Shown here in pieces: positions 21,144 through 31,513 of a stretch of 64,000 bases of DNA. Position numbers and translations under genes: made by a program. Location: NCBI RefSeq assembly GCF_004016505.1, contig NZ_SACR01000004.1, positions 248,001 to 312,000 on the forward strand. Reading direction: 5' to 3'. Every line of letters starts with the position of its first letter. The first letter of the stretch is position 1. The DNA is from Rubrivivax rivuli (GTDB lineage: Bacteria; Pseudomonadota; Gammaproteobacteria; Burkholderiales; Burkholderiaceae_C). Under the pieces are notes generated by a model. That model had not been told where the DNA came from and did not search any database. It saw nothing but the letters and a program-made list of their open reading frames with translations.

Positions 21144-22220
21144 ATGCACGCCCCCATCCCCGCCCCCGCCAACCGCCTGCCCCATGCGCCCGCGCTGCGC
21201 CGGCCGGCGTGGGCGCTGGCGCTGGCCCTGGCCGGGCTGGCCGGGCTGCTGGTGCTGTGCGGCCTGGCGGCGGGCAGCGAGGGCTGGTCGCTGCAGTGGC
21301 TGGGCGGCTGGGCGGCGGTTGACAACCCGGCCGCGGCCGAATGGGCGCTGGTGCTCGACATCCGCGCCCCGCGCACGCTGGGCGCGCTGCTCACTGGCGG
21401 CCTGCTGGGCCTGGCCGGCGCCATCGCGCAGGGCCTGTTCCGCAACCCGCTGGCCGACCCCTACCTGCTCGGCTCGGCCGCCGGGGCCGGCCTGGGCGTG
21501 GTGCTGGTGCTCGCTGCCGGCGGCGCCCTGGGCCACTACATCGGCCTGGCCACGGCCAGCAGCCTGCTGCGCGTGGGCCTGGTGGGCGCGGCCTTCGCCG
21601 GCGCGGTGCTGGGCGTGCTGCTCACGCTGCTGCTGGCCCGCGGCACCGGGCGGCCCATGGTGCTGCTGCTGGCAGGCGTGGTGGTGGGCATCCTGCTGTC
21701 GTCGGTGTCTGAACTGGTGACGCTGGTCTCGCCCGAGGCGCTGCGCGGCAAGCAGATCTTCATGCTCGGCAGCACCTCGTTCCTGGGCTGGCCCGGCAGC
21801 GCGGTGCTGGGCGGCGTGCTCCTGCCGGCCGCGGTGCTGGCCTGGCGCTACGCCCGCGCGCTGGATGCGCTGGTGCTGGGCGAAGACAGCGCAGCCAGCC
21901 TCGGCCTGCCCCTGCGTCGCGCGCGCCTGCTGCTGGTGCTGCTGATGGCGCTGGCCACCGGCACCGCCGTGGCGCAGGCCGGCCTGGTGGCCTTCGTGGG
22001 CCTGGTGGCGCCGCACCTCGTGCGCCGGGTGGTGGTGGTGACGCACGGCCCGCTGCTGCTGCTGTCGGCCGCGGCCGGCGGCGTGCTGCTGCTGGCCGCC
22101 GACGTGGCCGCGCGCAGCGTGATGGCGCCGCAAGAGTTGCCGGTGGGCGTGCTCACCGCGGTGCTGGGCGGCGTGTACCTGATGGTGCTGCTGCGGCACC
22201 GCCAGCGGGGCCTTCTGTGA
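21144..22220 (+). CDS. btuC: cobalamin ABC transporter permease BtuC
   Basis: 358 residues from ATG 21144. About ten membrane helices of the FecCD family, with the landmark RAPRTLGALLTGGLLGLAGA, the glycine-rich FRNPLADPYLLGSAAGAGLG and the late GLVAFVGLVAPHLVRR. It dimerises to form the inner-membrane channel of the vitamin B12 importer. It lies 14 bp after btuF, and its stop codon overlaps the btuD start by 4 bp. Confidence 0.94.
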   Translation: MHAPIPAPANRLPHAPALRRPAWALALALAGLAGLLVLCGLAAGSEGWSLQWLGGWAAVDNPAAAEWALVLDIRAPRTLGALLTGGLLGLAGAIAQGLFRNPLADPYLLGSAAGAGLGVVLVLAAGGALGHYIGLATASSLLRVGLVGAAFAGAVLGVLLTLLLARGTGRPMVLLLAGVVVGILLSSVSELVTLVSPEALRGKQIFMLGSTSFLGWPGSAVLGGVLLPAAVLAWRYARALDALVLGEDSAASLGLPLRRARLLLVLLMALATGTAVAQAGLVAFVGLVAPHLVRRVVVVTHGPLLLLSAAAGGVLLLAADVAARSVMAPQELPVGVLTAVLGGVYLMVLLRHRQRGLL

Positions 22221-23011
22221 GCCTTGCCGTGAGTGCGCCGCCGCTGCGCGCCGAGGGCCTGGGCCTGCAGCTCGGCGGCCGGCGCGTGCTGGACGGCGTG
22301 TCGCTCACGCTGCAGCCCGGGCAGTGGGTGGCCGTGGTCGGGCCCAACGGCGCGGGCAAGAGCACGCTGCTCTCGCTGCTGGCCGGGCTGCGCACGCCCG
22401 ATGCCGGGCGCGTGTGGCTGCGGGGCCGCGCGCTGGGCACGCTCTCGGCGCGCGAGCGTGCGCAGGCGCTGGCCTGGCTGTCGCAGCAGGGCGAGGCCGA
22501 GGGTGACATCGCCGTGCACGACGTGGTGCGCCTGGGCCGCCTGCCGCGCCACGGGCTCTTCGGCGCGCCCGACGCCAGCGACGAAGCCGCCGTGCAGGCC
22601 GCGCTGGCCGAGACCGAAACCTTGGCCTTCGCGCGGCGCCGGCTGAACGAACTCTCGGGCGGCGAGCGCCAGCGTGTGCTGCTGGCGCGCGCGCTGGCCG
22701 TGCGGGCCCCGGTGCTGCTGCTGGACGAACCCACCACCCACCTCGACGCCCCGCACCAGCGCGCCGTGCTGCGCGGCCTGGCGGCGCGTGCGCGCCAAGG
22801 CGCGGCCGTGATGGCCGTGCTGCACGACCTGACGCTGGCGCTGGCCGCCGACCGCGTGCTGGTGATGGACCAGGGCCGCATCGTGGCCGACGGCGCGCCG
22901 GCCGATCCGGCCTTGCGCGCGGCGCTGGCGCAGGTGTTCGAACACGCCTTCAGCATCGAAGCCCTCACCGTGGCCGGCCAGCCGCGCTGGGCCGTGGTGC
23001 CGGCCTTGTGA
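22217..23011 (+). CDS. btuD: cobalamin ABC transporter ATPase BtuD
   Basis: 264 residues from GTG 22217 (GTGA overlap with btuC). Walker A GPNGAGKST, Q-loop region AWLSQQGE, signature LSGGERQR, Walker B VLLLDEPTTHLD and the H-loop VLHDLTLALA are intact. It drives the BtuC channel. The C-terminal region is somewhat longer than the minimal BtuD. It precedes cobQ by 10 bp. Confidence 0.94.
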   Translation: MSLAVSAPPLRAEGLGLQLGGRRVLDGVSLTLQPGQWVAVVGPNGAGKSTLLSLLAGLRTPDAGRVWLRGRALGTLSARERAQALAWLSQQGEAEGDIAVHDVVRLGRLPRHGLFGAPDASDEAAVQAALAETETLAFARRRLNELSGGERQRVLLARALAVRAPVLLLDEPTTHLDAPHQRAVLRGLAARARQGAAVMAVLHDLTLALAADRVLVMDQGRIVADGAPADPALRAALAQVFEHAFSIEALTVAGQPRWAVVPAL

Positions 23012-23021
23012 AAGCACGCCC

Positions 23022-24521
23022 ATGACCCGCACCCTCATCGTCTGGGGCACCACCAGCGGCGCCGGCAAGAGCTGGCTGGCCACCGCGCTGTGCCGCGTGG
23101 CGGTGCGCCGCGGCCTGAACGTGGCGCCCTTCAAGGCGCAGAACATGAGCAACAACGCGCGTGTGGTGGCTTGCGGCGAGCCGGGCGACGTGGGTGGCGA
23201 GACCTGGGGCGAGATCGGCTCGGCGCAGTACTTCCAGGCCCTGGCGGCGCGCGTGCGCCCGCACACCGACATGAACCCGGTGCTGCTCAAGCCCGAGGCC
23301 GACACCGCCAGCCAGGTGGTGGTGCACGGCCGCGCCCGCGCCGACCTGAAGACGCTGCCCTGGCGCGAACGCAGCGCGCTGCTGGCCGTGGAGGCGCAAC
23401 GCGGCTTCGAGCGCCTGGCCGCGCGGCACGAGCTCGTCGTGGTGGAAGGCGCGGGCTCGCCGGCCGAGATCAACCTTGCGCCGCAGGACTACGTGAACCT
23501 CGGCACCGCACGCTGGGCTGCGGCCGCCGGGCCCGCGGCGGCGCTGCTGGTCAGCGACATCGACCGCGGCGGCAGCTTTGCGCACTGCTACGGCACCTGG
23601 GCGCTGTTGCCCGACGACGTTCGGCCGCTGTTGCAGGGCTTCGTCCTCAACCGCTTCCGCGGCGACGCTGGGCTGCTGGCCCCGGGCCCGCAGCAGCTGC
23701 AGGCGCTGACCGGCGTGCCGCTGGCCGGCGTGCTGCCCTTGCGGCGTGGCCACGGCCTGCCGGAAGAAGACGGGCTGCTGCACCCGGACGAAGCCAGCGG
23801 TGCAGCGGCAGCGGCGCCTGTGCGTCTGCGCGTGACGGTGATCGCGCCACCGCACATCAGCAACCTCGACGAGTTCCTGCCGCTGGCGCGTGTGCCGGGC
23901 TTGCGCCTGCGCTGGGCGCGCACGCCGGCCGAAGCCGAGGGCGCCGATTGGCTGGTGCTGCCCGGCAGCAAGCAGGCCAGCGGCGACCTGGCCTGGCTGC
24001 GCGCGCAAGGGCTGGACCGCACGCTGCAGGCGCACGCCGCCGCCGGCCGGCCGGTGCTGGGCGTGTGCGGCGGCCTGCAGCTGCTGGGCCTGAGCCTGCA
24101 CGACCCCGAAGGCCACGACGGCCAGCGCGTCGAGCACCTGCCCGGGCTGGGGCTGCTGCCGCTGCACACGCATTTCGGGCCTGCCAAGCGCCTGCGCGCC
24201 GCGCCCGTGTGCTTCACCGAAGCCCACGGCCCCTGGGCCGCGCTGGCGGGCGTGCAGGCCCAGGGCTACGAGATCCGTTGCGGCCGCACGCAGGCCGCCG
24301 GTGCACAGGCCGTGCTGCACGACGCGCAAGGCCAGCCCATCGGCTGGCAGCAAGGCCCGGTGCTGGGCGTCTACGCGCACGGCCTCTTCGAGCAGAGCGC
24401 GGTGCTGCGCGCGCTGTTCGGCGCCGAGGTGCCGACGCTGAACCAGGCCTGCGACACCGTGGCCGATCTCGTCGAAGAACACCTGGATGCCGCGCTGCTG
24501 CGGCGCCTGCTGGGGCGCTGA
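23022..24521 (+). CDS. cobQ: cobyric acid synthase
   Basis: 499 residues. The N-terminal ATP-dependent amidoligase domain starts IVWGTTSGAGKSWLATALCR and has FKAQNMSNNARV and DIDRGGSFAH. The C-terminal glutaminase domain has the nucleophile Cys in VLGVCGGLQLLG and the His in GVYAHGLFEQ. It amidates side chains b, d, e and g of adenosylcobyrinic a,c-diamide to adenosylcobyric acid, so this organism makes or remodels corrinoids as well as importing them. It is in the riboswitch operon right after btuD; other cob genes must lie elsewhere. Confidence 0.95.
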   Translation: MTRTLIVWGTTSGAGKSWLATALCRVAVRRGLNVAPFKAQNMSNNARVVACGEPGDVGGETWGEIGSAQYFQALAARVRPHTDMNPVLLKPEADTASQVVVHGRARADLKTLPWRERSALLAVEAQRGFERLAARHELVVVEGAGSPAEINLAPQDYVNLGTARWAAAAGPAAALLVSDIDRGGSFAHCYGTWALLPDDVRPLLQGFVLNRFRGDAGLLAPGPQQLQALTGVPLAGVLPLRRGHGLPEEDGLLHPDEASGAAAAAPVRLRVTVIAPPHISNLDEFLPLARVPGLRLRWARTPAEAEGADWLVLPGSKQASGDLAWLRAQGLDRTLQAHAAAGRPVLGVCGGLQLLGLSLHDPEGHDGQRVEHLPGLGLLPLHTHFGPAKRLRAAPVCFTEAHGPWAALAGVQAQGYEIRCGRTQAAGAQAVLHDAQGQPIGWQQGPVLGVYAHGLFEQSAVLRALFGAEVPTLNQACDTVADLVEEHLDAALLRRLLGR

Positions 24522-24524
24522 GGC

Positions 24525-25334
24525 ATGGCCACCCCCACCGGCCCGCAGCGCATCGTCTGCCTCACCGAAGAAACCACCGAGTGGCTCTACCTGCTGGGGG
24601 AAGAGGCGCGCATCGTCGGCATCAGCGGCTACACGGTGCGGCCGCGGCGGGCGCGGCAGGAGAAGCCGCGTGTCAGCGCGTTTCTCGACGGCAAGATCGA
24701 CCAGATCGTGGCGCTGCAGCCCGACCTGGTGATCGGCTTCAGTGACATGCAGGCCGCGCTGGCCGACAAGCTCATCCGCGCCGGGCTCAACGTCTTCATC
24801 ACCAACCAGCGCAGCGTGGCCGAGATCTTCGCCACGCTGCGCCTGGTGGCGGGCCTGGTGGGCGCCTCCGACCGCGCCGAAGCCTGGATCGCGGCCTGCC
24901 AGGCCGAACACGCCCGCATCGCCGCCGTGGCCGCCACCTGGCCGCGCCGGCCGCGCGTGTACTTCGAGGAGTGGGACGAGCCGATGATCAGCGCCATCCG
25001 CTGGGTGTCGGAGCTGCTGGCCACGGCCGGCGGCGACGACATCTTCCCGGAGCTGGCCGTGCAGAACCTGGGCAAGCACCGCGTGGTGGCCGAGGCCCTG
25101 GCGCCGGCACAGCGCGCGCCCGACGTGATCATCGGCTCGTGGTGCGGCAAGAAGTTCCGCCCCGAGAAGGTGGCGGCGCGGCCGGGCTGGGCCGGGGTGC
25201 CGGCGGTGCAGCACCGCCGGCTGCACGAGATCAAGAGCTGCGACATCCTGCAGCCGGGCCCCGCGGCGCTGACCGACGGCCTGGCGCAGATGCACGCGTT
25301 CTGCGCGGCCTGGGCGGCAGACGCTGCCCGCTGA
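24525..25334 (+). CDS. cobalamin-binding protein without signal peptide (BtuF-like)
   Basis: 269 residues starting MATPTGPQRIVCLTEETTEW, 3 bp after cobQ. It is a two-lobe receptor fold of the BtuF/FhuD superfamily: IVCLTEETTEWLYLLGE, LQPDLVIGFSDMQ, RPRVYFEEWDEP and IIGSWCGKKFRPE. No hydrophobic signal segment or lipobox exists, and no in-frame upstream start would add one within the 3 bp gap. It therefore probably stays in the cytoplasm. Proteins of this type are often placed with cobalamin genes; role as a corrinoid chaperone or sensor is only a guess. Confidence 0.85.
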   Translation: MATPTGPQRIVCLTEETTEWLYLLGEEARIVGISGYTVRPRRARQEKPRVSAFLDGKIDQIVALQPDLVIGFSDMQAALADKLIRAGLNVFITNQRSVAEIFATLRLVAGLVGASDRAEAWIAACQAEHARIAAVAATWPRRPRVYFEEWDEPMISAIRWVSELLATAGGDDIFPELAVQNLGKHRVVAEALAPAQRAPDVIIGSWCGKKFRPEKVAARPGWAGVPAVQHRRLHEIKSCDILQPGPAALTDGLAQMHAFCAAWAADAAR

Positions 25335-25460
25335 CGGGCCGGTGCTGGCGTCGATTCATCGGCCTTCCTCTGCGCTTCATCGCAAGCGTGTGGTGGCGGG
25401 CGGCGTGTCTGCCGAAGATAAGTCCATCGCAGCCTGAAACCCGCACCAAGGACCACCGCC

Positions 25461-25607
25461 ATGAACACCCGCCCCGCCCACCGCCTCTTCTCCGTCTTCT
25501 TCGCCGCCGTGCTGACCTTCGGCCTCTTCGGCGTGGTCGACCAGTTGGCCCAGCCCGACAGCGCCACCGCTCAGTTCGCCGAGCAGGCGCCGGCCCACCG
25601 CGCCTGA
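25461..25607 (+). CDS. small single-helix protein, unknown
   Basis: 48 residues. After MNTRPAHR comes one hydrophobic stretch (LFSVFFAAVLTFGLFGVV) and a polar tail ending APAHRA. The basic start plus a single hydrophobic helix suggests a small membrane-anchored or exported protein. It is preceded by ACCAAGGACC, a weak ribosome site, and lies 9 bp before another small membrane ORF in the same direction. Similar short proteins are common in Burkholderiales, but I cannot name a family. Confidence 0.6.
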   Translation: MNTRPAHRLFSVFFAAVLTFGLFGVVDQLAQPDSATAQFAEQAPAHRA

Positions 25608-25616
25608 AGGCCGCGC

Positions 25617-25820
25617 ATGAAGACGCTGCTCGTCTTCTTCGTCTGGTGCGCGCTTTTCGTGCTGAGCTGGCCCGTGGCGCTGCTGGCGCTGGTGCTGGCG
25701 CCGCTGATCTGGCTGATCACGCTGCCGCTGCGGCTGATCGGCATCGTTTTCGAAGGTGTGTTCGCGCTGCTGCGCGCCATCGTGCTGCTGCCGGCACGGC
25801 TGCTCGGGCACCGACCCTGA
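25617..25820 (+). CDS. small two-helix membrane protein, unknown
   Basis: 67 residues, almost wholly hydrophobic: FFVWCALFVLSWPVALLALVLAPLIWLITLPL is one long or two tight helices, then GIVFEGVFALLRAIVLL and a short basic end. No catalytic motif is visible. It follows the 48-residue ORF by 9 bp and converges with dppF (15 bp gap), so the two small genes may form a mini-operon of membrane peptides. Function unknown. Confidence 0.65.
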   Translation: MKTLLVFFVWCALFVLSWPVALLALVLAPLIWLITLPLRLIGIVFEGVFALLRAIVLLPARLLGHRP

Positions 25821-25835
25821 AAGAGCGGCCCGGCT

Positions 25836-26836
25836 TCAGCCCCTCAAGTGGCAGGCCACCTGGTGGCTGTTGTCGCCGCCCACGGCTTTCAGCACCGGCT
25901 TCTCCACGTCGCACAGCCCCTTCTTCGCGATGGGGCAGCGCGTGTGGAAGTGGCAGCCCGAAGGCGGCTTGATGGGGCTGGGCACATCGCCCAGCAGCGG
26001 GATGCGCGCGCGTTTCACCGCGGGGTCTGGAATCGGCACCGCCGACAGCAGCGCCTCGGTGTAGGGGTGCTGCGGGTTGGTGTACAGCGCCTGGGCCGGC
26101 GCGATCTCGACGATGCGCCCCAGGTACATCACCGCCACGCGGTGGCTGATGTGTTCCACCACGCTCAGGTCGTGGGCGATGAACATGTAGCTCAGGCCGA
26201 ACTGGTCGCGCAGGTCTTCCAGCAGGTTGATCACCTGGGCCTGGATCGAGACGTCCAGCGCACTCACCGCCTCGTCGCAGACGATGAGCTTGGGGCTGAC
26301 CGCCAGCGCGCGCGCGATGCCGATGCGCTGGCGCTGGCCGCCTGAGAACTCGTGCGGAAAGCGCCGCAGGTGGTCGGCGCTCAGGCCCACGGTTTCCAGC
26401 AGCTGCACCGTGCGGTCTTCCTGTTCACGCGCCGTCTTCGTGAGCTTGTGGATGGTGAGCGCCTCGCCGACGATGGCCGCCACCGTCATGCGCGGGTTCA
26501 GGCTCGCGTACGGGTCCTGGAAGATGATCTGCATGTCGCGCGCCAGCGCACGCAGCTCCCGTTTGCTGGCGGCGCTGACGCTCTTCCCCGCGAACGTCAC
26601 TTCGCCCGCGGTGGGCTCGATCAGCCGCAGGATGCAACGGCCCGTGGTGCTCTTGCCGCAGCCGCTTTCGCCCACCACGCCGAGCGTCTCGCCCTGGCCG
26701 ATCTCGAAGCTCACGCCGTCGACGGCGTGCACCTTGTCGACGACGCGGCCGAAGAGGCCGCCGGTGATGGGGAAGTGTTTGACCAGGCCCTCGACCTTGA
26801 GCAGCGGCGCGTGGGTGGGGGCAGTGACAGGCGCGT

Positions 26837-26840
<4 letters not shown>
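25836..26840 (-). CDS. dppF: peptide ABC transporter ATPase DppF type
   Basis: 334 residues. Walker [16 protein letters not shown], signature [15 protein letters not shown] and Walker [13 protein letters not shown] are intact. The C-terminal oligopeptide-type extension with [18 protein letters not shown] and a cysteine set ([16 protein letters not shown]) fits the OppF/DppF group. It pairs with the DppD ATPase encoded just upstream, whose stop it overlaps by 4 bp. It is the last gene of the seven-gene operon read from 35.1 kb. Confidence 0.93.
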
Positions 26841-27831
<991 letters not shown>

Positions 27832-27832
<1 letters not shown>

Positions 27833-28734
27833 CACATGACTTTCCGCGGATCGAGCGCGTCACGCAGACCGTCGCCGATGAAGTTGATCGTCAGCACCGT
27901 CAGGAAGATGGCCAGGCCCGGGAACAGGGCCCAGTGCGGCGCGATGTCCAGATAGTCTTTGCTGTCGAAGAGGATGCGGCCCCAGGTCGGGATGTCGGGC
28001 GGGAAGCCCAGGCCCAGGAAGCTCAGCGTGCTCTCGGCGATGATGGCCGCGGCCACGTCGATGGTGCCGGCCACGATGACAGGCCCCAGGCTGTTGGGCA
28101 GGATGTGGCGTGTCACCTGGCGCGGCGTGCTGGCGCCCAAAGCCCGCGCCGCCTCGACGAACTCTTTCTCGCGCAGGCTGAAGAACTGCGCGCGCACCAG
28201 CCGCGCCACCGGCATCCAGCGGAAGCCGCCGATCACCAGCACGATGAGGATGAAGACCCCACCCTCGGGGCCGAAGCTTTCTTTCAGGCTGTCGCGGAAG
28301 AGGTAGATCACCAGCAGCAGCAGCGGCAGCTGCGGCAGGCTGAGGAAGAGGTCGGTCAGCCACATCAGCGCGGTGTCGACCCAGCCGCGTGACATGCCGG
28401 CGATGGCGCCAATCAGCACGCCCACGAAGATGGCCATCAGCATGGCCGCCAGGCCCACGGCCAGGCTGATGCGGCCGCCATACAGCAGGCGCGCGAAGAG
28501 GTCTTGCCCGAGGTCGTCGGTGCCCATGGGGTGGGCGAGGCTGGGCGTGGCCAGGCGCGCGCTGAAGTCGATCTCGTCGATGGCCACCGTCCAGAACAGC
28601 GGGCCGAACAAGACCAGCAGCACAAGGGTGCTCAGCAGGCCGAGGCTGAACACGGCCATCTTGTGGCGGCGGAAGCGGCGCCAGGCTTCGGCCCACGGGG
28701 AGGTGCTCACGGTCTTGCTTTGTGTCGTGCTCAC
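27832..28734 (-). CDS. dppC: peptide ABC transporter permease DppC type
   Basis: 300 residues if the GTG at 28734 is used, 8 bp after the dppB stop. An ATG at 28776 would add 14 low-complexity residues and overlap dppB by 35 bp. The start WAEAWRRFRRHKMAVFSLGLL and LATPSLAHPMGTDDLGQDLF are the OppC/DppC landmarks. The EAA-type loop (FVEAARALGASTPRQVTRHILPN) contacts the ATPases. It forms the channel with DppB. Confidence 0.92.
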
Positions 28735-28741
28735 GGGCGCC

Positions 28742-29701
28742 TTAGCGGAAGGAGATGCGGGGGTCGAGCCAGCCATAGAGCAGGTCTGCGATCAGGTTGA
28801 ACAGGATGACCAGGCAACTGAACACGAAGGTCACGGCCATGATCACCGGCGTGTCGTTGCGCAGGATGGCGTCGATCAGCAGGCTGCCGATGCCGGGGAT
28901 GCGGAAGATTTGCTCGGTGACGATGGCGCCGCCGAACACCGCCGGCATCTGCAGCGCCACCAGCGTCACCACCGGGATGAGCGCGTTGCGCACCACGTGG
29001 CGCATCACCACCACACGTTCCTTCAGGCCCTTGCTGCGCGCGGTGGTGACGAAGTCGAGCTTGATGACATCGAGCACGGCGCTGCGCACGTAGCGCATCC
29101 AGCTGGCGGCCTGGAAGAGCCCCAGCACCATCACCGGCATGATGGATTGCTGGATGTGCAGCCACCACCATTCCCAGCCGGTGGCGTCGATGTCGGCGCG
29201 GTAGACGAAGGGCAGCCAATCGAGCGTGATGGAAAACAGCAGGATCAGCAGGATGCCGCTGAAGAAGGTGGGCAGCGAGAAGCCCACGAAGGCCAGCGTG
29301 CTGAAGATGCGGTCGAACCACGAGTAGGGCTTGACGGCCGAGATGATGCCGATGGGCAGCGCGATCAGCAGCGCCACCACCTGCGAGGCGCCGATGACGG
29401 CCAGCGTGACGGGCACGCGCTGCAGGATGAGCTGGTCGACATCGACACGGCTGATGAAGCTGTAGCCCCAGTCGCCCTGCAGCATGGCCGCCAGCCAGCG
29501 GAAGTAGCGCTGCCAGACGGGGTCGTCCAGGCCGAACTTGGCGCGCAGCATCTGCTTCACCTCGGCCGGCACGTTGGGGTTGGTGGCCAGTTCCTCGAAG
29601 GGGTCGCCCGGTGCCAGGGCCAGCACCGTGAAGAGCACGGCGCTGATGCCCAGCAGGCTGGGGATGGCGATGAGGATGCGGCGGAGGAGGTAGGGTCCCA
29701 T
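28742..29701 (-). CDS. dppB: peptide ABC transporter permease DppB type
   Basis: 319 residues, starting GPYLLRRILIAIPSLLGISAVLF, the standard first helix of OppB/DppB. The EAA-type loop (FVTTARSKGLKERVVVMRHVVRN) and the ending FNLIADLLYGWLDPRI fit. It has an insert rich in acidic and basic residues around 40-70 (NVPAEVKQMLRAKFGLDDP), as in peptide permeases. It begins 1 bp after the stop of the nearest receptor gene. Confidence 0.93.
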   Translation of the reverse strand: MGPYLLRRILIAIPSLLGISAVLFTVLALAPGDPFEELATNPNVPAEVKQMLRAKFGLDDPVWQRYFRWLAAMLQGDWGYSFISRVDVDQLILQRVPVTLAVIGASQVVALLIALPIGIISAVKPYSWFDRIFSTLAFVGFSLPTFFSGILLILLFSITLDWLPFVYRADIDATGWEWWWLHIQQSIMPVMVLGLFQAASWMRYVRSAVLDVIKLDFVTTARSKGLKERVVVMRHVVRNALIPVVTLVALQMPAVFGGAIVTEQIFRIPGIGSLLIDAILRNDTPVIMAVTFVFSCLVILFNLIADLLYGWLDPRISFR

Positions 29702-31513
29702 TCAGCCCGCCTTGTGCCAGTAGGCCAGCGAGGCCATGTGGTTGCGCCAGGGCGAAAGCGGTGCCACCAGCTTGAGCGCCATCGCGGCCACCTGGTTGCG
29801 CGCCAGCAAGGGGATGACGTAGCCGTCCTTGACCACCAGGTCGTTCATGCGGATGAAGAGCGCCGCGCGCTTGACGGGGTCGAGCTCGCTCTGCGCCGTG
29901 CGGTAGAGCGTGTCGTACTCGGCGTTCTGCCAGCGCACCATGTTCTGGCCCAGCCACTTGTTGGCCTGGCTCGCCACCTCCCAGCTGACGAAACACTGCA
30001 TCAGGTTCTCGGGGTCGGGGTTGCTGACGGTCCAGTTGTAGGTCTGCATGTCGGCGTAGAACTTGCCGTAGGTGTCGGGGTTGCCCGTGTCGGACGAGAA
30101 GAAGACGCTGCTGGGCACGGCTTTCAACTCCAGCTGGATGCCGGCCTTGCCCGCGGCCTGCTTCACCACCGCCTGCGTGCTCTGGCTGGTGGCCACCACC
30201 GCGCCCTGGAACAGCAGGTTGAGCTTGCGCCCGTTCTTCACGCGCACGCCGTCGGGGCCGGGCTTCCAGCCCGCGGCATCGAGCAGGGCCTTGGCCTTCT
30301 CGATGTTGTACTCGGGTGCCGGCAACGGGCTGCGGTAGCGCGCCGGGTTGTTGACGAAGTTCGAGGTCGCCTGGCCCTGGCGGCCGTAGATGAAGCGCTG
30401 GATACCGGCACGGTCGATCAGGTGGCCGATGGCCTCGCGCACTGGGGCCTCGCTGAAGATGGGGTGGCGCGTCTTTGCGTGCGAGCGCTCGCCGTCCACG
30501 GTCTGCGCCGGGTCGGTGAAGTTCAGGTAGATGGCCTGCGTGGCGCTGCCGGTGGCGATGTGCAGGCGGCCCTTGCCCGCCGTTTCCAGCCGCACGAGCA
30601 CGTCCTCGGGCAGGCTCAGGCCACCGGCGAAGTCGTAGTCGCCGGTCTGCAGCACGGCACGCGCGGCGCTGGTGGCATCACCGCCGGCCTTGAGCTCCAG
30701 GCTGTCGAAGTAGGGCCGGTTCGGCAGGTGATAGTTCCTGTTCAGCGCGCCGCGCAGCAGGTCGGCCGGGCGGAACTCCACGAAGGTGTAGGGCCCCGTG
30801 CCCACCGGGCGGTTGTTGTTCGGCGCCTCGCGCGACTTGTTGCCGCTGTAGGCCGCGAACAGGTGGCGCGGGATGAGGAAGACGCCTGCGTATTGCCCGG
30901 GCCAGAAGGGCCGCGGCCGGTCGAAGACGACGCGCACGGTGTGCGTGTCGACCTTCTCCATCTTGAGGCCTTCGTAATTGCCGGCCGTCACCGCTGCGGT
31001 GGCGGGGTCGGTGGCGTACTGCCAGTTGAAGACCACGTCGTCGGCGGTGAAGGGCTGGCCGTCGTGCCAAGTCACGCCCCTCTTCAGCTTCCACACCACG
31101 CTCTTGCCATCGGCCGCCAGGCCGCCGTTGGCGCGGCTGGGCACCTCGGCTGCCAGCACCGGGCTGAGGTTGCCCTCGGCATCGAACTCGGCCAGCGGCT
31201 CGTAGAAGATGCGCGCGCCGGTGTTGTCCTTCAGGCCGGTGGCGAAGTGCGGGTTCAGCAGCGTGGGGCCTTGCCACTCCAGCAGGCGCAGCAGGCCGCC
31301 GCCGCCGCGCTGGGTGGGCTTGAAGCCGTCGGCAGGCTGGGCTTGTGCAACGCCAGCATCCCACAGCATCAGTCCGGCCAGCGGCGCGGCGATGCCGAAA
31401 CCCGCCAGGCGCTGCACGAAGGCCCGGCGCGGCAGCTGGCCGCTCTGCACCTGGGCCAGCCAGGTGCGCAGGGTGGCCTCGTTGGCGGCGCAGTTCGAAT
31501 CGGACATGTGCAT
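29702..31513 (-). CDS. peptide-type ABC receptor, paralogue 1 (Tat signal)
   Basis: 603 residues from ATG 31513, which overlaps the previous gene by 1 bp (ATG 31507 is an alternative). About 30 residues precede a Tat-like signal (LPRRAFVQRLAGFGIAAPLAG, then AQA). The mature part is an SBP_bac_5 receptor: GGGGLLRLLEWQGPTLLNPHF, VVWKLKRGVTWHDGQPFTADD and NRPVGTGPY. It is one of three tandem paralogues ahead of dppBCDF, the closest to the permease and the most diverged in sequence. The substrate is unknown; a peptide, nickel chelate or acylated amino acid are possibilities. Confidence 0.9.
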   Translation of the reverse strand: MHMSDSNCAANEATLRTWLAQVQSGQLPRRAFVQRLAGFGIAAPLAGLMLWDAGVAQAQPADGFKPTQRGGGGLLRLLEWQGPTLLNPHFATGLKDNTGARIFYEPLAEFDAEGNLSPVLAAEVPSRANGGLAADGKSVVWKLKRGVTWHDGQPFTADDVVFNWQYATDPATAAVTAGNYEGLKMEKVDTHTVRVVFDRPRPFWPGQYAGVFLIPRHLFAAYSGNKSREAPNNNRPVGTGPYTFVEFRPADLLRGALNRNYHLPNRPYFDSLELKAGGDATSAARAVLQTGDYDFAGGLSLPEDVLVRLETAGKGRLHIATGSATQAIYLNFTDPAQTVDGERSHAKTRHPIFSEAPVREAIGHLIDRAGIQRFIYGRQGQATSNFVNNPARYRSPLPAPEYNIEKAKALLDAAGWKPGPDGVRVKNGRKLNLLFQGAVVATSQSTQAVVKQAAGKAGIQLELKAVPSSVFFSSDTGNPDTYGKFYADMQTYNWTVSNPDPENLMQCFVSWEVASQANKWLGQNMVRWQNAEYDTLYRTAQSELDPVKRAALFIRMNDLVVKDGYVIPLLARNQVAAMALKLVAPLSPWRNHMASLAYWHKAG

